10,554 bases of DNA from QHWK01 sp035315685 (GTDB lineage: Bacteria; Acidobacteriota; Vicinamibacteria; Vicinamibacterales; CAVVIG01): positions 1-10,554 of the forward strand of contig DATFXR010000261.1 of assembly GCA_035315685.1 (NCBI GenBank), given 5' to 3'. The notes under the pieces were generated by a model. That model worked only from the letters and a program-made list of their open reading frames with translations, was not told the DNA's origin and did no database searches. Below are positions 1-7,014 of the stretch, in pieces (position 1 is the stretch's first letter; each line of letters opens with the position of its first letter). The translations under genes were made by a program, and so were the position numbers.

Positions 1-1
1 C

Positions 2-3
2 TA
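2..3. repeat. TA target-site duplication, left copy
   Basis: The TA directly outside the left inverted repeat pairs with TA at 1148-1149. On both sides the TA sits in the tetramer CTAG (1-4 and 1147-1150), so the pre-insertion site probably read C-TA-G. TA duplication is the hallmark of IS630-family insertion. Confidence 0.85.
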
Positions 4-20
4 GTGTCGTGTCTCAGAAA
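4..20 (+). repeat. Left terminal inverted repeat of the IS630 element
   Basis: The sequence GTGTCGTGTCTCAGAAA matches the reverse complement of 1131-1147 at 15 of 17 positions; the mismatches are at positions 14 and 16. The outermost ten bases are a tandem GTGTC GTGTC. Similarity stops after base 20. Confidence 0.92.
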
Positions 21-61
21 AAGTCTTGTACTTCGGCAGCCGCGCCGGTACGCTGCGCGGC

Positions 62-1150
62 ATGCCGAGAACACGTCACGACAAGCCGATCGTGCTGACT
101 GACGACGAGCGCCGCACGTTGGAGCAGTGGGTCCGCCGGCCGACCACGGCGCAACGGCTGGCGTCGCGCTCGCGGATCGTGCTGGCGTGCGCCGAGGGGC
201 TCACCAATCGTGCGGTGGCGAAGCGCCTCCGGGTGTCGAGCAACAGCGTGTGTAAATGGCGCGAACGGTTTCGCGTGCGACGTCTGCCGGGGTTGACCGA
301 CGAGCGGCGGCCGGGGGCGCCGCGCAAGGCGACCGATGACCGGGTGGTCGACGTCATCACACGAACGCTGGAAGGGCCGCCCGCACACCAGACGCAATGG
401 ACGACGCGGAGCATGGCCGGCGTGGCCGGCCTGTCCAAGGCGACGATTGCGCGCATCTGGCAGACCTTTGGATTGCAGTCTCATCGCCTCGATACGTTCA
501 AGCTGTCGGCAGACCCGCAGTTTGTCGAAAAAGTGCGCGACATCGTCGGCTTGTATTTCTTTCCACCAGATCGCGCCATCGTCCTGTCGATGGACGAAAA
601 AAGCCAGGTCCAGGCCCTCGACCGGACGCGGCCGCTCTTGCCGATGCGACCGGGCATGCCGGCGCGTCAGACCCATGACTACATTCGACACGGCACGACC
701 TCGCTGTTCGCGGCGTTGGATGTCGCCACCGGGAAGGTGATCGGACAGTGTCATCGACGTCACCGCCATCAGGAGTTTCTGAAATTTCTCGACCGCGTGG
801 ATGCGCAGTTGCCCCCCGACCGCGACGTGCACGTGATCATGGACAACTACGGGACGCACACAGCCCCGAAGGTTATCCGCTGGTTTGTCCGCCATCCGCG
901 CTATCACTTGCATTTCACCCCCACGAGCGCGAGTTGGCTCAATCAAGTCGAACGCTGCTTCTCGACGATCACCACTCGACGGATTCGCCGCGGCACGTTC
1001 GACAGTGTGCCGGCACTGGAGGTGGCGATTCACGACTATCTGGCGCACTACAACGAGCATTGCAAGCCGTTTGTCTGGACAGCAACCGCTGACGTCATCT
1101 TGGACAAAGTCAGTCGATTCTGCGAACGAATTTCAGGGACACGACACTAG
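62..1150 (+). CDS. IS630-family DDE transposase
   Basis: A 362-residue transposase that cuts and rejoins DNA at the inverted repeats and inserts the element at TA. The N-terminal part has a helix-turn-helix region (residues about 45-75, with NRAVAKRLRVSSNSVCKWRE) of the kind that binds the repeats, followed by a second winged-helix-like stretch. The catalytic RNase H-like domain shows D178 (in SMDEK), D261 (in IMDNYGTH) and E297 (in SWLNQVE), a DDE triad with 35 residues between the second D and E. The ATG at 62 was chosen because the protein then begins as IS630 transposases usually do (…IVLTDDERRTLEQW). An in-frame TTG at 26 would add 12 residues starting almost at the repeat and is less likely. 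The gene seems intact, with no frameshift. Its stop codon TAG is completed by the target duplication and one host base. Confidence 0.93.
   Translation: MPRTRHDKPIVLTDDERRTLEQWVRRPTTAQRLASRSRIVLACAEGLTNRAVAKRLRVSSNSVCKWRERFRVRRLPGLTDERRPGAPRKATDDRVVDVITRTLEGPPAHQTQWTTRSMAGVAGLSKATIARIWQTFGLQSHRLDTFKLSADPQFVEKVRDIVGLYFFPPDRAIVLSMDEKSQVQALDRTRPLLPMRPGMPARQTHDYIRHGTTSLFAALDVATGKVIGQCHRRHRHQEFLKFLDRVDAQLPPDRDVHVIMDNYGTHTAPKVIRWFVRHPRYHLHFTPTSASWLNQVERCFSTITTRRIRRGTFDSVPALEVAIHDYLAHYNEHCKPFVWTATADVILDKVSRFCERISGTRH
1131..1147 (-). repeat. Right terminal inverted repeat of the IS630 element
   Basis: Read on the minus strand this is GTGTCGTGTCCCTGAAA, the partner of bases 4-20 with two mismatches. 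It lies inside the 3' end of the transposase gene and encodes its last residues, so coding sequence and transposase-binding site overlap. Confidence 0.92.
1148..1149. repeat. TA target-site duplication, right copy
   Basis: The TA directly outside the right inverted repeat. With the following host G (1150) it forms the TAG stop codon of the transposase gene, so the reading frame is closed by the insertion site and not by the element itself. Confidence 0.85.
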
Positions 1151-1165
1151 CTGGAACATCGCACC

Positions 1166-3112
1166 ATGTGCGGAATAGCCGGCTTCCAGGGCAGGTTCGA
1201 TCCCGAGCTGCTGTCGGCGTGCGCTGACGCTTTGAGCCACCGTGGCCCTGACGATTCTGGCGAATGGTATTCGTCTCGATCGCAGGTCGGGCTCGCGCAT
1301 CGGCGCCTCTCAATCATCGATGTCTCCCCGCGTGGACATCAACCGATGCACGATAGGGCGCGAACCGCCGTCATCGCGTTCAACGGTGAGATTTACAACT
1401 TTCGCGAGCTTCGGGCCGACGTCGAGCGGAGTGGTCATTTCTTTCGTGGCCACTCGGATACCGAAGTGCTCCTTGCCCTCTATGGAGCGAAGGGCGAGGC
1501 GATGCTTTCGCTGCTCAATGGCATCTTCGCCTTTGCAATCTGGCACGAGCCGGATCGATCGCTGTTTCTCGCGTGCGACGCGATGGCCGTCAAGCCTCTG
1601 TACTTCGCCGAGACCGCCGACGGCTTCCTGTTTGCGAGCGAGCTGAAGGCGCTGCTGCGTGCCGGAGCGATCCCCACAACCATCGACGTGCCGACGCTCT
1701 TTCGCACGCTGGGATATCTGTGGAGTCCTGGCGGAGCGACGCCGATCCGCAGTGTCTGCCGGCTCGGTCCTGGCGAGGCGCTCCGCGTCAAGGACGGCCG
1801 CATCCTCCGGCAGTGGAGCTGGTCACCTACGACCTGGCCCGCGGAACCAATCAATGTCAGCCCAGACGAAGCCGCAAGACGTGTCGAGCAATCGCTGCGG
1901 ACTGCCGTCCGCCGCCAGATGGTGGCCGATGTGCCGGTGGGCGCGTTCCTGTCCGGTGGCGTCGATTCGAGCGCGGTGGTCGCCATGGCCCTTGAAGCAG
2001 CGCCGCAGATTGACTGCTTCACGATCGACATCGGAGGCGTGCGCGATGGCGGCATGGTGGATGACCTGCCGTATGCACGCCAGGTCGCGCGCCACCTCGG
2101 TGTAAAGCTGCACGTCGTCCCCATCGATTCATCGAACATGGCGCAGGACCTGGAGCAAATGGTCGTCCACCTCGATGAGCCGCTCGCGGATCCTGCTCCA
2201 CTCAACGTGCTGTACATCAGCCGGCTGGCCCGAGAGCACGGCATGAAAGTGCTGCTGTCCGGCGCGGGCGGCGACGACCTGTTCTCCGGCTATCGGCGTC
2301 ACCGCGCACTCGATTGCGAACGGTACTGGAGCGGCCTGCCGAGATCGGTGCGTGCCGGTTTGCGGCGTGCGTCGGGACGACTCACCGCATTCGGTTCGCC
2401 AGGACGGCGGATTGCGAAGGCGCTCGCCCATGCCGACTCGACGCCGGAGCAGCGGCTGACGGGCTACTTCCTCTGGGCAGACGTGGAGCGAATCCGCAGC
2501 CTGTTCTCGCCTGAGCACCGCGACAGCCTTGCGACTGAACGAATCGCGGCTCCGCTCGAGGGCTACTTGCAATCGCTGCCGCCCGGCATGCCGCCGTTGC
2601 ACCAGATGCTGGCGCTCGAACAGCGCTTCTTCCTCGCCGATCATAATCTCCTGTACACGGACAAGATGTCGATGGCTGCGGGCGTCGAAGTGCGCGTGCC
2701 GTTCCTCGACAACGATCTCGTGCGCTTGGCGAATGCGTTGCCGGCGCACGTGAAACAGCGTGGAGGTCAGGGCAAATGGGTGCTCAAAAAAGCGATCGAG
2801 CAATATCTGCCGTACGAGATCGTCCATCGCCCCAAAGCCGGCTTCGGCGCGCCGCTGCGTCGGTGGCTGCAGCATGATCTGCGGGAACTCGTCGACGACA
2901 CGCTCTCCAGCGCCACCGTGCGTCGTCGCGGTCTCTTCGATCCCGTTGCCGTCAAGACGCTGATTGCCGATGATCGTGCCGGACGCGTCGACGCGGCCTA
3001 CACGATTCTTGGGTTGATGTGCATCGAGATCTGGTGCCGGAATTTTCTCGACTCCGTACCACGACGGTTCACCTCAAATCGCGTGCGCCTTCGAACATCT
3101 GCAGTGGTCTGA
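1166..3112 (+). CDS. asnB: AsnB-type glutamine-hydrolysing amidotransferase (asparagine synthase family)
   Basis: A 648-residue two-domain enzyme. The N-terminal class II glutaminase domain begins MCGIAGF; Cys2, exposed once Met1 is removed, is the nucleophile that frees ammonia from glutamine. It also has FNGEIYN (72-78) and SDTE (97-100), which help bind glutamine. The synthetase domain carries the ATP-pyrophosphatase P-loop SGGVDSS (263-269) and ends in conserved RVPFLDNDLV and RPKAGFGAPLRRWL blocks. The family forms an amide on a carboxylate using ATP; the classical substrate is aspartate. Placed first in a polysaccharide operon, this copy more likely amidates a sugar acid or other glycan-linked carboxylate, as proposed for WbpS of Pseudomonas O antigen, or belongs to the exosortase-associated amidotransferases. 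That is inference. The start is certain because Cys must be second. Only a weak GGA (1153-1155) precedes it, and an IS630 element ends 18 bases upstream of the start codon. Confidence 0.93.
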   Translation: MCGIAGFQGRFDPELLSACADALSHRGPDDSGEWYSSRSQVGLAHRRLSIIDVSPRGHQPMHDRARTAVIAFNGEIYNFRELRADVERSGHFFRGHSDTEVLLALYGAKGEAMLSLLNGIFAFAIWHEPDRSLFLACDAMAVKPLYFAETADGFLFASELKALLRAGAIPTTIDVPTLFRTLGYLWSPGGATPIRSVCRLGPGEALRVKDGRILRQWSWSPTTWPAEPINVSPDEAARRVEQSLRTAVRRQMVADVPVGAFLSGGVDSSAVVAMALEAAPQIDCFTIDIGGVRDGGMVDDLPYARQVARHLGVKLHVVPIDSSNMAQDLEQMVVHLDEPLADPAPLNVLYISRLAREHGMKVLLSGAGGDDLFSGYRRHRALDCERYWSGLPRSVRAGLRRASGRLTAFGSPGRRIAKALAHADSTPEQRLTGYFLWADVERIRSLFSPEHRDSLATERIAAPLEGYLQSLPPGMPPLHQMLALEQRFFLADHNLLYTDKMSMAAGVEVRVPFLDNDLVRLANALPAHVKQRGGQGKWVLKKAIEQYLPYEIVHRPKAGFGAPLRRWLQHDLRELVDDTLSSATVRRRGLFDPVAVKTLIADDRAGRVDAAYTILGLMCIEIWCRNFLDSVPRRFTSNRVRLRTSAVV

Positions 3113-3113
3113 G

Positions 3114-3992
3114 ATGGCGCTGTCAGATCTGGTGCAATTCGTCTGGAACCACCCTCTCAACTCCAGCGGTCGGATCGCCGCGCTCGGGCGCGTGGCGAGG
3201 TGGCAGATGGCCTCGCGCCTGGTGTCGGGCCCGATTGCCCTGCCGTTTGTCGAAGGAACATCGCTGTTCGCTTCTCGCGGCATGACCGGCGCCACGGGCA
3301 ATTGGTACTGCGGCCTGCATGAAGTCCGAGACATGGCATTCGTGCTCCATATCCTCCGGCGCGGTGAACAGTTTCTGGACGTTGGGGCAAACGTCGGCTC
3401 CTACACGGTGCTCGCCGCAGGAGGCGTCGGCGCCCAGGTCATCAGCGTCGAGCCTGTTCCGTGGACGTTTGCTCATCTCCAGCGAAATGTCGCGCTCAAC
3501 GCCTTGTCTGGAACCGTGATCGCGTGGCAAGGCGGCCTGTCTGATTCCGTAGGCACGCTTCGATTCACCACGGATCTGGGCGCCGTTAACCATGTGCTCA
3601 GCGAAGGCGAGCGTGAACCAGCAGTCGAGGTTGCCGTCCGGACACTCGATGACCTGGTTGGCGTGAACGCGCCCACACTGATCAAAATCGACGTCGAGGG
3701 GTACGAGCATCCCGTGTTGAGCGGGGCAACCCGCACGCTAGCCGACCCGCGGCTGCTTGCGGTGGTGACGGAAACCAACGGCAGCGGCTCGCGGTATGGC
3801 GTTGCCGACGACGAACTGATGACGCTTATGGCCCGTAACGGGTTTGTGGGGTACACCTACGATCCCTTCGAGCGCCGGCTCCTCGAGCCGGTTTCGCGTG
3901 GCGGCAATACGATTTTCGTCCGCGACACGGAAGCCGTGGCCGGCCGACTACGTGCCGCGAGGCGTTATCGGCTCGTCAACGGGGAGATTTGA
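3114..3992 (+). CDS. FkbM-family SAM-dependent methyltransferase
   Basis: A 292-residue protein of the FkbM family, enzymes that typically O-methylate hydroxyls on polyketides, sugars and other secondary products. The SAM-binding motif I is FLDVGANVGSYT (87-98), followed by an acidic ribose-binding position in ISVEPVP. The family-defining KIDVEGYEHPVLSGA block starts at residue 191. The N-terminal 80 residues are less conserved and may hold substrate determinants. The start ATG lies one base after the amidotransferase stop, so translation is probably coupled; no strong Shine-Dalgarno is seen. FkbM methyltransferases are frequent in exopolysaccharide and O-antigen loci, so a sugar hydroxyl of the growing repeat unit is the likely acceptor. 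The exact substrate cannot be read from the sequence. Confidence 0.9.
   Translation: MALSDLVQFVWNHPLNSSGRIAALGRVARWQMASRLVSGPIALPFVEGTSLFASRGMTGATGNWYCGLHEVRDMAFVLHILRRGEQFLDVGANVGSYTVLAAGGVGAQVISVEPVPWTFAHLQRNVALNALSGTVIAWQGGLSDSVGTLRFTTDLGAVNHVLSEGEREPAVEVAVRTLDDLVGVNAPTLIKIDVEGYEHPVLSGATRTLADPRLLAVVTETNGSGSRYGVADDELMTLMARNGFVGYTYDPFERRLLEPVSRGGNTIFVRDTEAVAGRLRAARRYRLVNGEI
3981..3986 (+). promoter_or_regulatory. Shine-Dalgarno-like GGGGAG at the FkbM 3' end
   Basis: This purine run is one of the few strong ribosome-binding matches in the operon. It sits five bases before the ATG at 3992, which overlaps the FkbM stop as TGATG, but 26 bases before the likely methyltransferase start at 4013. 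It would therefore serve the four-codon reading frame at 3992 better than the annotated gene. Confidence 0.4.
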
Positions 3993-4006
3993 TGGCCAGC
4001 GGCTGA
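3992..4006 (+). other. Four-codon mini-ORF bridging two methyltransferase genes
   Basis: The ATG overlaps the FkbM stop (TGATG), follows a good ribosome-binding match, and reads MASG then TGA at 4004. It is in the same frame as the next gene, whose ATG (4013) comes six bases after the stop. It may be a relay for translational coupling, or the original N terminus of the next gene shortened by a stop codon (one base change of TGA would give MASG-x-SSMIS…). No product is claimed. Confidence 0.3.
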
Positions 4007-4012
4007 TCGTCC

Positions 4013-4864
4013 ATGATTTCCGCGCTCCAGCGGCGCCCGAACGGATCTGTCTTCGAACCGACGGACGACATCCGCGTCGTCCACGACTTCTGGAATTCGG
4101 CATCCTGCGGCGAGGACCTCTATCTCTCTAGCGCAGACACGGCAGGCTACCTGGCTCAGAGCCGCCGGCGATACGAGCTCGAGCGATTCATTCCCGCGTT
4201 TGCCAACGCAGCTGAGACGCGGGACCGCGACGTGCTGGAGATCGGCGTCGGCCTCGGTGCGGACCATCAGTTGTTCGCGGAGGCCGGCAGTCGCTTGACC
4301 GGCATCGACCTCACAGAACGTGCAATCGAACACGTGCGGCGTCGCTTCGAGGCGTTCGGGCTCCAGTCCGACCTGCGGGTGGCCAATGTCGAGTCGCTGC
4401 CGTTTCCCGATCAGTCCTTCGACCTCGTCTACTCGTGGGGCGTTTTCCATCACACCCCAGACACGCCGCGCGCGGTCGGCGAAGCCTGGCGCGTCCTCAG
4501 GCCTGGCGGTCGGGCACGGGTAATGATCTATCACCGCCGATCGCTCGTGGGCCTCATGCTGTGGTGTCGCTACGCACTGCTGGCCGGCCGGCCGTGGCGA
4601 AGCTTGAACACCATCTTCGCCAACCACATGGAGAGTCCTGGCACCAGGGCCTACTCGGTCGCCGAGGCACACGATCTGTTCAGGGACTTTGCCGGCGTGA
4701 CCATTCACACCGTGCTCACGCATGGCGATCTTCTGGAATCCGATGTCGGCCAGCGTCACCGGGGCCGGCTACTGTCACTTGCGAAGCACGTGTGGCCGCG
4801 AGCGCTGCTGCGGCGGGCATGCCGCCGATACGGACTCTACATGCTGGTCGAAGTCACGAAGTGA
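4013..4864 (+). CDS. Class I SAM-dependent methyltransferase
   Basis: A 283-residue methyltransferase with the Methyltransf_11 type fold. Motif I is VLEIGVGLG (74-82), then an acidic residue in LTGIDLTERAIEH for the SAM ribose. Next come ANVESLPFPDQSFDLVYSWG, where D and S flank the adenine site, and WRVLRPGGRARV, the usual post-motif loop. About 70 residues precede the fold and about 100 follow it, including a hydrophobic stretch (LVGLMLWCRYALLAG) that could contact membrane or a lipid-linked acceptor; this is speculative. The start at 4013 is the first ATG after an in-frame TGA at 4004, so no longer version is possible without changing that stop. It is the second methyltransferase in a row, suggesting a doubly methylated sugar or two methylated sugars. 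The acceptor is unknown. Confidence 0.87.
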   Translation: MISALQRRPNGSVFEPTDDIRVVHDFWNSASCGEDLYLSSADTAGYLAQSRRRYELERFIPAFANAAETRDRDVLEIGVGLGADHQLFAEAGSRLTGIDLTERAIEHVRRRFEAFGLQSDLRVANVESLPFPDQSFDLVYSWGVFHHTPDTPRAVGEAWRVLRPGGRARVMIYHRRSLVGLMLWCRYALLAGRPWRSLNTIFANHMESPGTRAYSVAEAHDLFRDFAGVTIHTVLTHGDLLESDVGQRHRGRLLSLAKHVWPRALLRRACRRYGLYMLVEVTK

Positions 4865-4890
4865 TGCCGACTGGCGTGCGGCAGCAATGA
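4864..4890 (+). other. Eight-codon mini-ORF bridging methyltransferase and oxidoreductase genes
   Basis: The ATG at 4864 overlaps the stop of the upstream methyltransferase (TGATG). The frame reads MPTGVRQQ and ends in TGA at 4888-4890, which overlaps the ATG of the oxidoreductase as ATGA. A ribosome could thus move from one long gene to the next through the 22-base gap by two stop-start overlaps. This is the second such arrangement in the operon; it may be chance, and no functional peptide is proposed. Confidence 0.3.
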
Positions 4891-6992
4891 GGCAGATCCT
4901 CGAGAACCTCTCGACCGGCCAGATCGAACTGGCCGAGGTGCCGTGCCCGCAGGTGAAACCCGGCCACGTACTGCTCCGCACTACCCGCTCGCTGATCTCG
5001 CCCGGCACCGAGCGCACGCTGCTCGACTTCGGCAAGGCCGGCTTGATCGAGAAAGCCCGCCAGCAGCCAGACAAGCTGCGCGCGGTGCTCGACAAGGTCC
5101 GCACCGACGGCATGATTCCCACCTTACAGGCCGTCCGGCACAAGCTCGATCGGCCGCTGCCACTCGGTTACTGCAACGTCGGCGTCGTTATCGAGACCGG
5201 CGTCGGCGTCAGCGGGTTCCATATCGGCGATCGGGTGGCGTGCAACGGGAAGCACGCCGAGGTGGTGAGCGTCCCGGTCAATCTTTGTGCGCGCGTCCCG
5301 GATGAACTCAGCGACGAGGAGGCCGCGTTCACCGTGGTTGGCGCAATCGCTCTGCAAGGGATTCGTCTCCTGCAGCCAACCATGGGCGAGGCGATCGTGG
5401 TGACCGGCCTCGGCCTGATCGGCCAACTGGCCGTCCGGCTGCTCCGGGCCAACGGATGCAAGGTGCTCGGCATCGATCCGGATCCTGCCAGGGCCGAACT
5501 GGCTCGACGCGCCGGTGCGGAAACGGTCCGTCTCGACACCGGTCAAGATCCCGTGACCGCCGCCGCCCGCTTTTCACGCGGCCGCGGCGTCGACGGCGTC
5601 CTCGTCACCGCGACGACGCGCAGCAGCGAGCCGATGCGCCAGGCGCCGCAGATGTGCCGCACCCGCGGCCGCATCGTCCTGGTCGGCGTCACGGGACTCG
5701 AACTGTCGAGAGACGACTTCTACAAGAAGGAAATCTCGTTTCAGGTGTCCTGCTCCTACGGCCCGGGCCGATATGACCCGAGCTACGAGGAAAAGGCGCA
5801 GGACTACCCGGTTGGCCACGTGCGGTGGACGGAGCAGCGGAACTTCGAGGCCATTCTCGACCTCATGGCCGATCGGCGCCTCGATGTCGCACCGCTCGTC
5901 TCCCACCGCTGGCCGCTGGATCGGGCCGATGCCGCATACGAGGTGGTGGCGGGGAGCGAGCCGTCGCTCGGCATCGTCATCGAGTATCCATCTCCACAGT
6001 TGAAGTCGGACGCAGCCCTCCGCTCGTCGCACACGACGCTCTCAGTCGAACAGACCCCACGCCCATCGACTGTTGATCCCGCGGTCGCGTTTGTCGGGGC
6101 CGGAAACCACGCGGCCGGCGTGCTGATCCCCGCATTCAAGCGTGCGGGCGCGAGGCTCGTGACGGTCGCGTCGGCTTCGGGCGTCGCTGCGATGCATGCG
6201 GGCCGGAAGTTCGGCTTTTCCGCGGCTTCGACCGAATCGTCGGCCGCCGTGCGTGATGCGTCCGTCGACGCGGTCGTCATCGCGACACGTCACGACTCGC
6301 ACGCGGCGCTGGTGGTGCAGGCGCTGGAGGCAGAGAAACCGGTCTTCGTCGAGAAGCCGCTCTGCCTGACGCTCGACGAGTTGGCGGCGATCGAAGTTGC
6401 CTACTCCCACGCGAAACGCCCGTTGCTGATGGTCGGGTTCAACCGGCGTTTCGCACCGCACGTGCAGCAAATCAGGAGCCTGCTTGCAGCGACCGGCCCG
6501 AAGTCCTTGGTGATGACTGTGAATGCCGGTGCTCTCGCTCGCGACCATTGGGCCCGCGATCGCGAGACGGGCGGAGGCCGCATCATCGGCGAGGCCTGCC
6601 ACTTTATCGACCTGCTTCGATACCTCGCAGGCAGCCCGATCGCGTCGCAGGGACGCATCGGTCAAGATGCCGCCGACGACACCGTGACGCTGAACCTGAC
6701 CTTCGAAGACGGATCCATCGGCACCGTTCATTACTTTGCCAACGGCTCCAGGGCGTTCGCGAAGGAGCGACTCGAGGTGTTCGCCGGCGGCCGGGTGCTT
6801 CAGCTCGACAACTTCAGGACCCTCAAGGGCTTTGGCGTGCGCGGTTTTCACCGATTGGCCTTGTGGCGGCAGGACAAGGGCCATCAGGCGTGTGCCGACG
6901 CCTTCGTGACCGCCGTTCGATCCGGCGGGCTCTCACCGATTCCGTTCGCAGAGATTGTCGAAGTCTCCAGGGCCGCAATCGCGCTCGCTTGA
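4887..6992 (+). CDS. Bi-domain oxidoreductase: MDR dehydrogenase fused to Gfo/Idh/MocA
   Basis: A 701-residue fusion of two NAD(P)-binding enzymes. Residues 1 to about 370 are a medium-chain dehydrogenase with the nucleotide motif GLGLIG (174-179). The usual zinc ligands are missing: ISPGTER (37-43) stands where CGT-type motifs occur and GYCNVG (94-99) replaces the GHE motif, so this half is probably zinc-independent. Residues about 400 to 701 are a Gfo/Idh/MocA domain with GAGNHA (404-409), the hallmark EKP (489-491) and H572 in ACHFIDL at the catalytic position. A poorly conserved linker (about 373-398) joins them. Such fusions recur in polysaccharide loci, often beside heparinase-like genes; the likely substrate is a sugar nucleotide or uronic acid, but the reaction is not established. 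The frame stays open upstream to 4722 inside the preceding gene; the ATG at 4887 begins the conserved protein. Confidence 0.88.
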   Translation: MRQILENLSTGQIELAEVPCPQVKPGHVLLRTTRSLISPGTERTLLDFGKAGLIEKARQQPDKLRAVLDKVRTDGMIPTLQAVRHKLDRPLPLGYCNVGVVIETGVGVSGFHIGDRVACNGKHAEVVSVPVNLCARVPDELSDEEAAFTVVGAIALQGIRLLQPTMGEAIVVTGLGLIGQLAVRLLRANGCKVLGIDPDPARAELARRAGAETVRLDTGQDPVTAAARFSRGRGVDGVLVTATTRSSEPMRQAPQMCRTRGRIVLVGVTGLELSRDDFYKKEISFQVSCSYGPGRYDPSYEEKAQDYPVGHVRWTEQRNFEAILDLMADRRLDVAPLVSHRWPLDRADAAYEVVAGSEPSLGIVIEYPSPQLKSDAALRSSHTTLSVEQTPRPSTVDPAVAFVGAGNHAAGVLIPAFKRAGARLVTVASASGVAAMHAGRKFGFSAASTESSAAVRDASVDAVVIATRHDSHAALVVQALEAEKPVFVEKPLCLTLDELAAIEVAYSHAKRPLLMVGFNRRFAPHVQQIRSLLAATGPKSLVMTVNAGALARDHWARDRETGGGRIIGEACHFIDLLRYLAGSPIASQGRIGQDAADDTVTLNLTFEDGSIGTVHYFANGSRAFAKERLEVFAGGRVLQLDNFRTLKGFGVRGFHRLALWRQDKGHQACADAFVTAVRSGGLSPIPFAEIVEVSRAAIALA

Positions 6993-7014
6993 GCGCGCGG
7001 GCACGCGGGCGCGC
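6993..7014 (+). other. GC-only inverted repeat in the gap before the C5-epimerase gene
   Basis: GCGCGC at 6993-6998 can pair with GCGCGC at 7009-7014 around a ten-base loop, immediately before the GTG proposed as start. The hairpin could hide the start until upstream ribosomes open it, or could be incidental in GC-rich DNA. It lacks a following T-run, so it is not a typical terminator. Confidence 0.25.

Larger units (their letters stand above)
4..1147 (+). mobile_element. Complete IS630-family insertion sequence
   Basis: The element spans 1144 bases. It is bounded by terminal inverted repeats, each next to a TA dinucleotide, as expected for the IS630/Tc1/mariner superfamily, which inserts at TA and duplicates it. 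It carries a single uninterrupted DDE transposase gene in the same direction as the downstream operon, so it looks intact and possibly mobile. The right end lies 18 bases before the start codon of the amidotransferase gene, so the insertion probably separated that gene from its original upstream region. Only one host base (position 1) is visible left of the element, so what was interrupted cannot be told here. Confidence 0.93.

Noticed and set aside
26..61. TTG start giving a 12-residue longer transposase
   Set aside because: It would begin six bases from the inverted repeat with residues unlike the family. The ATG at 62 gives the usual N-terminal sequence.
14..1060. 348-residue reading frame on the minus strand across the transposase
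   Set aside because: It lies entirely antisense to a transposase with complete catalytic motifs, its translation has no recognisable family, and long open antisense frames are expected in GC-rich genes.
3965..4759. 264-residue minus-strand reading frame opposite the class I methyltransferase
   Set aside because: It mirrors a gene with full SAM-binding motifs and shows no domain or start signal of its own.
4722..4886. Upstream extension of the bi-domain oxidoreductase frame into the preceding gene
   Set aside because: The translation (Cys- and Arg-rich, out of frame with the methyltransferase) does not resemble the family. Conserved sequence begins at the ATG at 4887.
6993..7014. GC hairpin as a transcription terminator
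   Set aside because: No T-run follows, and the flanking genes are codirectional and tightly spaced, so termination here is not supported.
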